Source: an uncultured Bacteroidales bacterium
GTDB taxonomy: Bacteria > Bacteroidota > Bacteroidia > Bacteroidales > Paludibacteraceae
Reading direction: 5' to 3'
NCBI GenBank assembly: GCA_937907165.1
Contig: CALCUH010000072.1
Span: 15,349-79,348 of the forward strand
Length of the DNA stretch: 64,000 bases
Shown here piece by piece: positions 58,381 through 64,000 of the stretch (the stretch's first letter is position 1; every line of letters begins with the position of its first letter). The position numbers and the translations under genes were made by a program. The notes under the pieces were generated by a model that saw nothing but the letters and a program-made list of their open reading frames with translations, was not told the origin of the DNA and searched no databases.

Positions 58381-58416
58381 TAAAAAGAAAGAGACCGTGC
58401 ATCGGCACGACCTCTT
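58381..58416 (-). terminator. Terminator upstream of the connector operon
   Basis: GAGGTCGTGCCGATGCACGG then TCTCTTTCTTTTTA on the minus strand. Preceded by the hairpin AGAGGG-TAGAATGTG-CCCTCT (58436-58456), so a small RNA of about 80 nt may end here. Confidence 0.6.
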
Positions 58417-58526
58417 GTCGAATGTGTTTGAAATCAACAGAGGGCACATTCTACCCTCTCTCCTCATAAAAGCGGATGTTTTTTTCGCGTGGGCTTTCAT
58501 CCGCTTACAAAAGAAAAAAAAAAGAA

Positions 58527-58592
58527 TCAGTGCGACTCCAGTCTTTTTGCCATTGTAGAAATCGCTGTAATAGCAATAATATTTAATAACAT
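58527..58592 (-). CDS. 21-aa hydrophobic peptide
   Basis: An ATG at 58590-58592 behind AGAAGGAGGTGTGTAAT opens MLLNIIAITAISTMAKRLES-H, a short membrane helix with a basic end. It has a repeated phage promoter (58610-58634) and a run of ten T after the stop. It may be a toxin-like or membrane-acting peptide. Confidence 0.6.
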   Translation of the reverse strand: MLLNIIAITAISTMAKRLESH

Positions 58593-58609
58593 ATTACACA
58601 CCTCCTTCT

Positions 58610-58634
58610 CATTATACAAGGTACAAATTTTACG
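58610..58634 (-). promoter_or_regulatory. Repeated phage promoter
   Basis: Minus strand CGTAAAATTTGTACCTTG, -10 TATAATGA. It drives the 21-aa peptide gene. Confidence 0.7.
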
Positions 58635-58640
58635 AAGCTA

Positions 58641-58669
58641 TTGACAGCTAAGACAATATGTTGTATAAT
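58641..58669 (+). promoter_or_regulatory. Sigma70 promoter of the plus-strand moron
   Basis: TTGACA (58641-58646), 17-base spacer, TATAAT (58664-58669): near-perfect host-type promoter, unlike the phage repeat next to it on the other strand. Confidence 0.8.
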
Positions 58670-58702
58670 ATGTATAAATAATCCAAACAGGAGGTTGTAA
58701 AA

Positions 58703-59779
58703 ATGGATATTATCAAGAGCAAATCTGGTTCTGAACTAGAGTTATTACAATCGAACGGTCTCATAAATATTGAAGGTGTACCACACCCGTTTGATCTTAG
58801 CGACACAAGGAGATTTGTTAAGGTCGATTCCGCCGATGGATTACGAATCCACGCATTAGCGTCACAGGCTCCAAGCGCAGTAGCGGCAATAGAATCGTCT
58901 AAAATGTATACTGTGCGGTTCCCCGAAAATATCAGCGGGAAACTCTCCGAATTGAAACAGGGTGGCTACGGTTCTATGTTAAAAGGAAAAGATGGTAAAT
59001 TCGTGGGGTCCACTTCATTTTTTGAAGTTTCGCCTGTGGCAACTGCCGCTCTCGGAGTATTTACGGTTATGGCCATCGCTTCTCAACAATATTTTCTCAC
59101 CAAGATAAATGATAATCTTAACATTATAAGTCAAAAGGTTGATAAGGTTCTGGATTTTCTTTATGGTGATAAGAAATCAGAACTTATATCCGAAATATGT
59201 TTCGTTCAGCGCGTTATACGGGATTTTACATCGATCATGCGCCATGAGTCACAGCAAACTGCAACGATAATAGGTGTTCAGCAATCAGAGAAAATTGCCA
59301 TGAAAGATATTGAGTTCTACATTCAGGACCTAGAAAAAGAGGTAAATACTGAATTCAAGAACGGACAAGAGCTTGTTAAAGTAACTCAGACGGTTATGCA
59401 GATTTATGAAAGCCTAAATGCTTCGTTACAGTTATACGTCATGTCTACAATTCTTGAGGCATACCTCTCACAAAACGGTGACGATTCATTCTTAGAGGGG
59501 ATCGAATCCGATGCCGCATTATACACAAACAAATGCTTCACTAGAATGCTTGGTTCGATTTCCATTTTGAAAGGGCGCGTCGATTCATTCAAAGCGGAAC
59601 GGAAATTCGACAAGGTTCCGATCTCAAAGCAATTAACAGAATTGACGAATTCGTTAAACGGAACAAAAGCTCTTGAATTGCGGGACTCAATAACAAAGGC
59701 TATAGAATCGATGATTAGTGCAAAAACGTTTGTAGTAACGGAAAAAGGAGATGTGTATTATCAGTTGAATGCATCGTGA
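58703..59779 (+). CDS. Moron-like coiled-coil / one-TM protein, 358 aa
   Basis: Start MDIIKSKSGSELELLQSNGL behind CAGGAGGTTGTAAAA, with its own host-type promoter and against the direction of neighbours. Residues 1-110 soluble; a hydrophobic helix near 115-133 (ATAALGVFTVMAIASQQYFL); residues 135-330 alpha-helical with long coiled coil (INDNLNIISQKVDKVLDFLY). Not a structural gene by layout. It may be expressed from the prophage, for example superinfection exclusion or defence, which is inference only. Confidence 0.7.
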   Translation: MDIIKSKSGSELELLQSNGLINIEGVPHPFDLSDTRRFVKVDSADGLRIHALASQAPSAVAAIESSKMYTVRFPENISGKLSELKQGGYGSMLKGKDGKFVGSTSFFEVSPVATAALGVFTVMAIASQQYFLTKINDNLNIISQKVDKVLDFLYGDKKSELISEICFVQRVIRDFTSIMRHESQQTATIIGVQQSEKIAMKDIEFYIQDLEKEVNTEFKNGQELVKVTQTVMQIYESLNASLQLYVMSTILEAYLSQNGDDSFLEGIESDAALYTNKCFTRMLGSISILKGRVDSFKAERKFDKVPISKQLTELTNSLNGTKALELRDSITKAIESMISAKTFVVTEKGDVYYQLNAS

Positions 59780-59785
59780 TACAAT

Positions 59786-59863
59786 AGGCAGACCTGCGCG
59801 CCGCAACGCCTCGGCCGTTAACCGATACTGATGCATAGCGATTGCGACGGGCGGTTTCTGCCT
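59786..59863. other. Structured 78-nt element beside tRNA-Met
   Basis: AGGCAGA (59786-59792) pairs with TCTGCCT (59857-59863), and CCGCAA with TTGCG inside. It is the size of a tRNA with a 7-bp acceptor-like stem, but I cannot place D-, anticodon and T-arms on either strand. It may be a decayed tRNA, or the 3' structure of the moron transcript. Confidence 0.4.
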
Positions 59864-59866
59864 GAG

Positions 59867-59941
59867 TGGGCTCTCTGGGACTCGAACCCAGGACCAACCG
59901 GTTATGAGCCGGTAGCGACTAACCAACTGCGCCAAGAGCCC
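59867..59941 (-). tRNA. tRNA-Met (CAT)
   Basis: A complete cloverleaf: acceptor GGGCTCT with AGAGCCC, D-arm GCGC-AGTTGGTTAGTC-GC, anticodon loop CTCATAA (anticodon CAT), T-arm CTGGG-TTCGAAC-CCAGG. CCA is not encoded. CAT could also be read as an isoleucine tRNA after modification; nothing in the sequence decides this. Confidence 0.9.
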
Positions 59942-59942
59942 T

Positions 59943-59985
59943 AAAAAGAAAAAGAGGAAGTCTCGTAGTGAGGCTTCCTCGATTT
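59943..59985 (-). terminator. Terminator after the 59990 gene
   Basis: GAGGAAGCCTCACTACGAGA then CTTCCTCTTTTTCTTTTT on the minus strand, directly upstream of the tRNA. Confidence 0.75.
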
Positions 59986-59989
59986 GTTT

Positions 59990-60160
59990 TTATTTGTTTT
60001 TTCGATTCTCCGCTTCTTTCTTTATCGCTTCTCGAATCATTTTATGATCGGCACATTTGGTCTCTACGTATATGTCAACCACAGCTTTGTCTGTTTCTTT
60101 TTCGTTTTCAGTACCGATTCGCATGTATGCTTCAACTGCGTTTTCGAACGCGTTATCCAT
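59990..60160 (-). CDS. Small helical protein, 56 aa
   Basis: Start MDNAFENAVEAYMRIGTENE behind AAGAGGTGATAAT. An acidic/basic helical hairpin, Lys-rich C-terminus. It overlaps no neighbour and follows the NHDP-tag gene at 60177. Function unknown. Confidence 0.65.
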   Translation of the reverse strand: MDNAFENAVEAYMRIGTENEKETDKAVVDIYVETKCADHKMIREAIKKEAENRKNK

Positions 60161-60176
60161 ATTATCACCTCTTTCT

Positions 60177-61334
60177 TTACATTGGTCCATATTTGATTTG
60201 GTTCAGTAATTTTTTGATATCAACATTGCCTCTCTCATTATTGATGGATGCTAATTCTTTCATATGTGTCGGTAGTTCAGTGACACCCTCCTTTAAAAGT
60301 GTTTTTAATGTTTTAGTCTTTACTGCTCGGTTTACTTCAATCTCCCCCTTTTTAATGACTCCACTTTTCGGATCAAGAAGAATTATAGGTGACTGAGCTA
60401 GTTGATCTTTTATGTCATGATAATCGTGAAGTGCGTCATATCCGGCGTCTTTAAGTGCTTTCGTAAACATGTCTGAATCTTTTCCACGCTTAACCATAGC
60501 ATAAACGCCAACGTAGAAATCGTCATTACCACGCTCGCCAAGAGCCTGTCTGAATGCTTTTTCGATAAAATCGGGCGAACAAAGACCAAGAAATGGATTT
60601 CGTTTGCGAGCTTCTGCGACGAGAGTATCAGTAAGCGCCTTCTGGTATTGTGGATTCTCTTTCCATAAAGTATCGAAAATCTGTCTAGCTTTCTGTTCTG
60701 TCGGAATTTTCAAATCCTTAATAGCTTCATATGACGCATCGTATCTTTTACCAGTACCAGCCCAGTCGGCAAGCATGGTCATGTATACAGCGCGATCTTT
60801 CGGTTTATATGCGCCATATGTTATGCCACTTTCTTTCGATATATCCCTTCCGGCCATGCCTTCCATTCTATGAATGATCGTTCCGGCCTTTAGTATTTCA
60901 GTCTCTTCATCAATGGCTTCAGTCATGACGTCCTGGAACTGCTTTTTATCGGTAACACCGGCATCAAGAAGGCCTTTGATTTTTTCAGTCGCGTGGAGAC
61001 GTTGTGCAATGATGATACCAGCGGTTACTCCAACCGCTGCAACGGCGCCTATTGTAGCGATTTTAAGAGCTTTCTTTTGCTGTTCGGTTAGCCCTTTCTT
61101 TTTACTGCTAGGCTTATCACTCTGGATGCCCATCTTTTCTCTGATTCGGTCTTTCTTGATACCTTCTCGCATTTCGTTTATCATCTTATTATACGACTTA
61201 CTTCCTTGTTTGTCAAGCTTTCCTCCAGAATGTCCTCCTTTCTTATCCGTAAACTGTCCGTTATCAGGATCATGATTCGGATTGAAGTGAATCAAGACTG
61301 CTCTAGGATCATTTGTGTAGTATGTATTGTTCAT
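60177..61334 (-). CDS. NHDP-tag protein with possible ADP-ribosyltransferase-like domain (385 aa)
   Basis: The tag at residues 13-32 (LIHFNPNHDPDNGQFTDKKG). Residues 85-110 are hydrophobic (ALKIATIGAVAAVGVTAGII). Residues 125-345 carry GTIIHRMEGMAGRD, then RAVYMTMLADWAGTG and the end DAGYDALHDYHDIKDQLAQS, then PIILLDPKSGVI, a pattern of phage ART/MuF-type C-terminal domains. Enzyme activity is a guess because I cannot confirm the R-S-E triad. It may be an injected effector. Confidence 0.65.
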   Translation of the reverse strand: MNNTYYTNDPRAVLIHFNPNHDPDNGQFTDKKGGHSGGKLDKQGSKSYNKMINEMREGIKKDRIREKMGIQSDKPSSKKKGLTEQQKKALKIATIGAVAAVGVTAGIIIAQRLHATEKIKGLLDAGVTDKKQFQDVMTEAIDEETEILKAGTIIHRMEGMAGRDISKESGITYGAYKPKDRAVYMTMLADWAGTGKRYDASYEAIKDLKIPTEQKARQIFDTLWKENPQYQKALTDTLVAEARKRNPFLGLCSPDFIEKAFRQALGERGNDDFYVGVYAMVKRGKDSDMFTKALKDAGYDALHDYHDIKDQLAQSPIILLDPKSGVIKKGEIEVNRAVKTKTLKTLLKEGVTELPTHMKELASINNERGNVDIKKLLNQIKYGPM

Positions 61335-61359
61335 TTCAAATACCTCCCATTAAAAAAAA

Positions 61360-61424
61360 GAGACTGACCGGGAATCGGACCCGGATGCTTGCTGATTACT
61401 CAGTCGTTCCTTCAACTCTAGTCT
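61360..61424 (-). ncRNA. tRNA-like RNA 2 with GNRA hairpin
   Basis: A 65-nt RNA from promoter 61428-61452. Acceptor-like AGACTAG with TCAGTCT (extends to AAGAGACT with AGTCTCTT, then an eight-T run), T-arm CCGGG-TCCGATT-CCCGG, D-arm-like AGTT-GAAGGAAC-GACT, and CTGA-GTAA-TCAG, a GNRA-capped hairpin, in place of the anticodon arm. The last two helices share two bases, so one may form at a time. The closing stem doubles as terminator. Confidence 0.6.
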
Positions 61425-61427
61425 CTT

Positions 61428-61452
61428 CATTATAATCCTTGTAATTTTTGCG
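61428..61452 (-). promoter_or_regulatory. Repeated phage promoter
   Basis: Minus strand CGCAAAAATTACAAGGAT, then TATAATGA. It drives tRNA-like RNA 2. Confidence 0.75.
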
Positions 61453-61540
61453 TATTACTTCCACGGATACGTATCATTGGGTCTACGCTCGATAAATCTA
61501 TTTTTTGATTTACCAGGCTAAAATCACCGTAGTGAATCGA
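61453..61540 (-). pseudogene. Remnant of an HNH gene 3' end
   Basis: IHYGDF in one frame and FIERRPNDTYPWK-stop in another correspond to the end of the HNH gene at 62217 (AIHYGNIK and FAERRPNDTCPWR). The remnant is frameshifted. It is joined to the T-arm region of tRNA-like RNA 3, so the two sequences appear recombined. Confidence 0.65.
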
Positions 61541-61587
61541 ACCCTGATGCTTGCTGGTTACCCAGTTGTTACTTCAACTCTAGCCCC
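61514..61587 (-). ncRNA. tRNA-like RNA 3, T-arm replaced by HNH remnant
   Basis: A paralog of RNA 2: CTAGAGTTGAAG, AACAACTGGGTAACCAGCAA and GCATCAGGGTTCGATTC match with compensating changes (GACT to AACT, CTGA/TCAG to CTGG/CCAG around GTAA). The outer stem is GGGCTA with TAGCCT. The 3' half of the T-arm is replaced by the HNH remnant, which brings a TCAC-TACG-GTGA hairpin. Probably a broken copy. Confidence 0.5.
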
Positions 61588-61599
61588 TCCATTTTTCTT

Positions 61600-61620
61600 C
61601 ATTATAGACTCTGAAAAAAA
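61600..61620 (-). promoter_or_regulatory. Degenerate repeated promoter
   Basis: -10 TATAATGAAG is kept, and the CGCG block is replaced by A/T run. It precedes tRNA-like RNA 3. Confidence 0.35.
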
Positions 61621-61621
61621 A

Positions 61622-61811
61622 AATATAAGTGTCTGAAAAGTACGAAAGGTTCTTGATACCGCTTGTCCTTTAGCATTCCCGTGCAACTCGCCATTTAATA
61701 GCAGCTATGGTTTTTCTATAAAAATGCTTACCATAGCATTATTCGAGAGCCGGTTGGTCGTCGCCCATATCAAGAAACTATCTCAATCTGTTTAGGTGCT
61801 TCCTTTCTTCC
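61622..61811 (-). ncRNA. Structured RNA F, about 190 nt
   Basis: Starts at promoter 61816-61840. GAAAGG (61802-61807) pairs with CCTTTC (61644-61649), TTCTTGATA (61768-61776) with TATCAAGAA (61650-61658), and GCTATGGT (61730-61737) with ACCATAGC (61704-61711). No protein frame. It ends in a long T-run. The strong nested helices point to a real functional RNA of unknown class. Confidence 0.6.
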
Positions 61812-61815
61812 TCTT

Positions 61816-61840
61816 CATTATATTCCTTGTTATTTTCGCG
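61816..61840 (-). promoter_or_regulatory. Repeated phage promoter
   Basis: Minus strand CGCGAAAATAACAAGGAA, then TATAATGA: identical in the upstream block to the copy at 28673. It drives RNA F. Confidence 0.8.
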
Positions 61841-61842
61841 CA

Positions 61843-62220
61843 TCAACCAAACATAAACGGATTCATACCCATTGTCATTGACAGGCTAGCACAGCGATTT
61901 GCTTCCTGAATCGACTGTTGGACAAGTAATTGATTCTGTATCTGCTGATTCGTAATTTGCTGATCGTTAATTATTTGCATATACTGCATGTTTCTCATAT
62001 TATTCATCGTATCGTCGACACGAACGTGACCATCGTGTACTGCTTCTTTCAACTTTTTCAATGCGATTTTGGCTTTGTCCTTATTGGAAGACGCGCTCTC
62101 TTTTTCTGCATTCGATGTCGATGACGTGTTGTACGCTCCTGCGCCACCGGACGACTTAGAGAAGCGTCCAAACTTATCATGATTCGGATTGAAATGCATG
62201 AGATATTCTTCGTACTTCAT
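61843..62220 (-). CDS. NHDP-tag protein, Gln/Met-rich (125 aa)
   Basis: Start MKYEEYLMHFNPNHDKFGRF behind GGAGGAACATAAA, overlapping the HNH stop. The tag is NPNHDKFGRFSKSSG, lacking the DP dipeptide. Residues 20-70 are Ser/Lys-rich; 75-125 are Gln/Asn/Met-rich (MQIINDQQITNQQIQNQLLV). Ends in a hydrophobic tail. Unknown role. Confidence 0.7.
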   Translation of the reverse strand: MKYEEYLMHFNPNHDKFGRFSKSSGGAGAYNTSSTSNAEKESASSNKDKAKIALKKLKEAVHDGHVRVDDTMNNMRNMQYMQIINDQQITNQQIQNQLLVQQSIQEANRCASLSMTMGMNPFMFG

Positions 62221-62636
62221 TTTATGTTCCTCCACGGGCACGTATCGTTCGGTCTGCGCTCTGCAAAACCATTTTGAACTGCGGACTTAATATTTCCGTA
62301 ATGTATCGCATCGTGTGTCCGCTTGCACGTACTTATTAGATACTCAGGATTCAAGAGGATGTCGGACTTTCGTATGATGTCCTCTTTTCTTACCGGGTTC
62401 ATGTGATGTACAAGTATTCGACCGTGAATCTCATAGCCTTCGAGTCCTAGATCTCTACCCTCGTCTCTGATGACGACTTCGCGCTTCACATCAAGCCAGA
62501 GTTTCGAGTGATAGAATGTCTGGTTAAGCCAGCGATCAAATCCGAACGTCTCATCTCCAACGACGCCGTTGAGCTTGAGATACTCGAATCGCTCTTCGAA
62601 TGTCTTAAATTGCATGAGTTCGGTGTAGGTTCGCAT
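62217..62636 (-). CDS. HNH endonuclease, 139 aa
   Basis: HNH motif in ILVHHMNPVRKEDI (His-His-Asn), then LNPEYLISTCKRTHDAIHYG with the last His. Residues 40-70 FYHSKLWLDVKREVVIRDEG precede it. HNH genes next to small terminase are needed for packaging in several HK97-type phages. An older remnant of its 3' end lies at 61453-61540. Confidence 0.85.
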   Translation of the reverse strand: MRTYTELMQFKTFEERFEYLKLNGVVGDETFGFDRWLNQTFYHSKLWLDVKREVVIRDEGRDLGLEGYEIHGRILVHHMNPVRKEDIIRKSDILLNPEYLISTCKRTHDAIHYGNIKSAVQNGFAERRPNDTCPWRNIK

Positions 62637-62703
62637 AATTCACATCCTCTCTAATGGCAAGCTGTCCAAAAACCAACTCACAATTATGAAAGGAGTAAGA
62701 ATT

Positions 62704-63450
62704 ATGAGTAATCAGGACATTACCAAGAAACTGGGAGGCTTTGTGGAAGAGAACCTCCCTCATATTCTGACTGGAGTGGCAGCAATCGGTGTAGTCACCA
62801 CTGCCGTTGAATCGGCGAAGGCTGTACTCAAGATCAAGGAACTCGATAACAACGAGGAAGACGATCGTAAGGCTACGGATAAGGCAAAATCCGTATTCTT
62901 GACGTTGCTTCCACCGTTTATCTCTGGGGCGTTGACGATCGGCTGCATCGTATCGTCGGACGTAGTACACACGAAGAAGTACGCGAGCCTGCTGGGCGTC
63001 TTGGCACTTACGAAGGGCGATGCCCAGAAGTACAAGGATGAACTCGCAAAGGTTCTCGGACCGGAGAAGAAGAAAGAGATCGAGACTAAGATGGCGGAAG
63101 AGCGAGTCAAGGAAGATGTAGATACGAGAGTCTCGAGATACCTTGACGAAAGCAAGTACGTCAAGCACACGGTCGTCGATCTGGTCACAGGTGCTAGATT
63201 CAAGGCGTCCTATGCGGCTCTGCTTAGAGGTGAGACAGAGGTTGCTAAGAAAGTGGCTAAAACTGGCAGCTGTACTCTGGAGTGGTTTTACGGTACCGTT
63301 ACTGATGAGGTGGACTATCCGGAGATCGCTACCAGAATATACTGGGATCAGGAAACGCGCCACGACATTATGGATCTGCACATTGGCGCAGATGTTAACG
63401 AAGACGGCGAAATGGTTTACACCATTGACTACGAGTACGAAACCAGATAA
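62704..63450 (+). CDS. Two-TM phage membrane protein, paralog 4, plus strand (248 aa)
   Basis: Start MSNQDITKKLGGFVEENLPH behind AAAGGAGTAAGAATT. First span (ILTGVAAIGVVTTAVESAKA), second (LTLLPPFISGALTIGCIVSS), then a charged region and a C-terminal domain (YAALLRGETEVAKKVAKTGS, later RHDIMDLHIGADVNEDGEMV). The same layout as 19767, 22019 and 23453 but inverted and isolated between HNH and small terminase, so it probably moved there. No clear promoter was found. Confidence 0.75.
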   Translation: MSNQDITKKLGGFVEENLPHILTGVAAIGVVTTAVESAKAVLKIKELDNNEEDDRKATDKAKSVFLTLLPPFISGALTIGCIVSSDVVHTKKYASLLGVLALTKGDAQKYKDELAKVLGPEKKKEIETKMAEERVKEDVDTRVSRYLDESKYVKHTVVDLVTGARFKASYAALLRGETEVAKKVAKTGSCTLEWFYGTVTDEVDYPEIATRIYWDQETRHDIMDLHIGADVNEDGEMVYTIDYEYETR

Positions 63451-63495
63451 GTGATTAGCTGACAGCTTCCATCAAGTCACGAATATGAGTTGGTT

Positions 63496-63520
63496 CTAAG
63501 AGGTCTACATGGCCTCTTAG
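63496..63520 (+). terminator. Strong terminator after the plus-strand membrane gene
   Basis: CTAAGAGG pairs with CCTCTTAG followed by TTTTTTTTG; it may also work in the other direction. Confidence 0.8.
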
Positions 63521-63530
63521 TTTTTTTTGT

Positions 63531-63875
63531 TCAATCGTCCTCTTCCTCGTCCATCGGCGGTCTATAACTCTGCATTGCCGCAATTGCTTCCGCAAACATC
63601 TCCGCGTTATTCTTCTCTGCTTTGATCTGTTCGGTCTTTGCTTCGAGCAGAATGTTCTCTTTTCGGAGTTTCTCCTGCTCAAGCTTTGCAGTAGTTGTCC
63701 CAAGCTTCAGGAAATGTATTAGTTCCTGTGCAGTGGCTGTTCCATCAAGAATTCGCTGCTCTACTCGCTCTACCGCAAGGGCGATAAGCTGACTTTCACG
63801 CGCTTCTGGTGTCTCTGCCGGGATTATTTTGCGAGTAATAGGCGGATCCGGATTGCTTTGCTTGGATTTCGCCAC
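63531..63875 (-). CDS. Small terminase-like protein, 114 aa
   Basis: A GTG start at 63873-63875 follows GAAAGGAGATGTAAAGC. AVERVEQRILDGTATAQELI, then HFLKLGTTTAKLEQEKLRKE: the pattern of small helical proteins that precede HNH and large terminase in Firmicutes phages, often annotated as small terminase. No HTH is obvious, so the assignment relies on pattern and order. Confidence 0.65.
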   Translation of the reverse strand: MAKSKQSNPDPPITRKIIPAETPEARESQLIALAVERVEQRILDGTATAQELIHFLKLGTTTAKLEQEKLRKENILLEAKTEQIKAEKNNAEMFAEAIAAMQSYRPPMDEEEDD

Positions 63876-63954
63876 GCTTTACATCTCCTTTCTATCGGAA
63901 TAGATGCTCTTTCTTTTAATTTTGTATAACTTTTCACATACTTTTCGGCGGATG

Positions 63955-63968
63955 CGTGAGTATTCACG
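63955..63968. repeat. Palindrome in divergent region
   Basis: CGTGAGTATTCACG, 5-bp arms. It lies 80 bases upstream of the small terminase and could be an operator for a divergent pair. Confidence 0.4.
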
Positions 63969-63985
63969 AAAGGAGAAAAGGACCT

Positions 63986-64000
63986 TTGATTAGCTTGAAA
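63986..64000 (+). CDS. Possible start of a plus-strand gene at right edge
   Basis: GAAAGGAGAAAAGG is followed by a TTG and four open codons (ISLK) to the window end. The ribosome binding site is good but too little sequence is visible to be sure. Confidence 0.3.

Noticed and set aside
1..64000. CRISPR array
   Set aside because: No run of regularly spaced identical direct repeats was seen; the recurring 25-base elements are promoters at irregular spacing.
1..64000. Insertion sequences or transposases
   Set aside because: No transposase-like protein or terminal inverted repeats were found; only the HNH gene and its remnant suggest mobility.

Overview
The window is most of the genome of a long-tailed temperate siphophage, or a prophage, of a low-to-mid-GC Firmicute. 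A gut clostridial host is likely. The evidence is strong AGGAGG-type ribosome binding sites, sigma70-like promoters, an HK97-type head module with a 1956-residue tape measure, a holin/CHAP-lysin pair, a tyrosine integrase, an excisionase-like protein and a repressor. Host and family are inferences from gene content; no database was searched. Nearly every gene lies on the minus strand. The plus-strand genes are the repressor and integrase (29.2-30.9 kb), a moron-like gene (58.7-59.8 kb) and a membrane-protein gene (62.7-63.5 kb).

Layout, read along the minus strand. 64-58 kb: small terminase, HNH protein, then accessory genes mixed with small RNA genes, a tRNA-Met and a head-tail connector. 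58-50 kb: large terminase, portal, and one polypeptide carrying both prohead protease and major capsid protein, interleaved with proteins that share an N-terminal motif (HFNPNHDPxxGxF). 50-41 kb: connectors, major tail protein, chaperones and tape measure. 41-31 kb: distal tail and tail-tip proteins, paralogous receptor-binding-type proteins, holin, lysin and fibres. 31-28.7 kb: integrase, repressor, excisionase and presumed attachment region. 28.6-21.5 kb: very small genes, mostly membrane or acidic proteins, many with a private promoter and terminator, plus several structured RNAs. 21-9.5 kb: membrane proteins and the replication module, including a 1397-residue protein that joins an SF3 helicase, an AEP-type primase-like segment and a family B DNA polymerase. 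9.5-0 kb: tightly overlapping early-type operons of small proteins, with two HTH regulators, several Cys-rich mini-proteins, a Tad2/DUF2829-like protein, a MazG-like pyrophosphohydrolase, a histone-H1-like protein and a BRO-type protein.

Three signals stand out. (1) At least six proteins around the terminase and portal start with the same NHDP tag and then diverge, which suggests a shared virion-targeting or processing signal. (2) About 25 copies of one minus-strand promoter (CGCGAAATTTRCA - short gap - TATAATGRA) drive single small genes and RNAs, which suggests a phage-specific regulon. (3) A set of these promoters drives small RNAs whose 5' and 3' ends pair next to a U-tract. Three of the RNAs look like tRNAs whose anticodon arm has been replaced by a short hairpin, GNRA-capped in two cases.

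Several short genes (3971-4141, 7683-7784, 8406-8582, 24699-24782, 27292-27438, 58527-58592) and a probable frameshift at 57.9 kb were found by direct reading.
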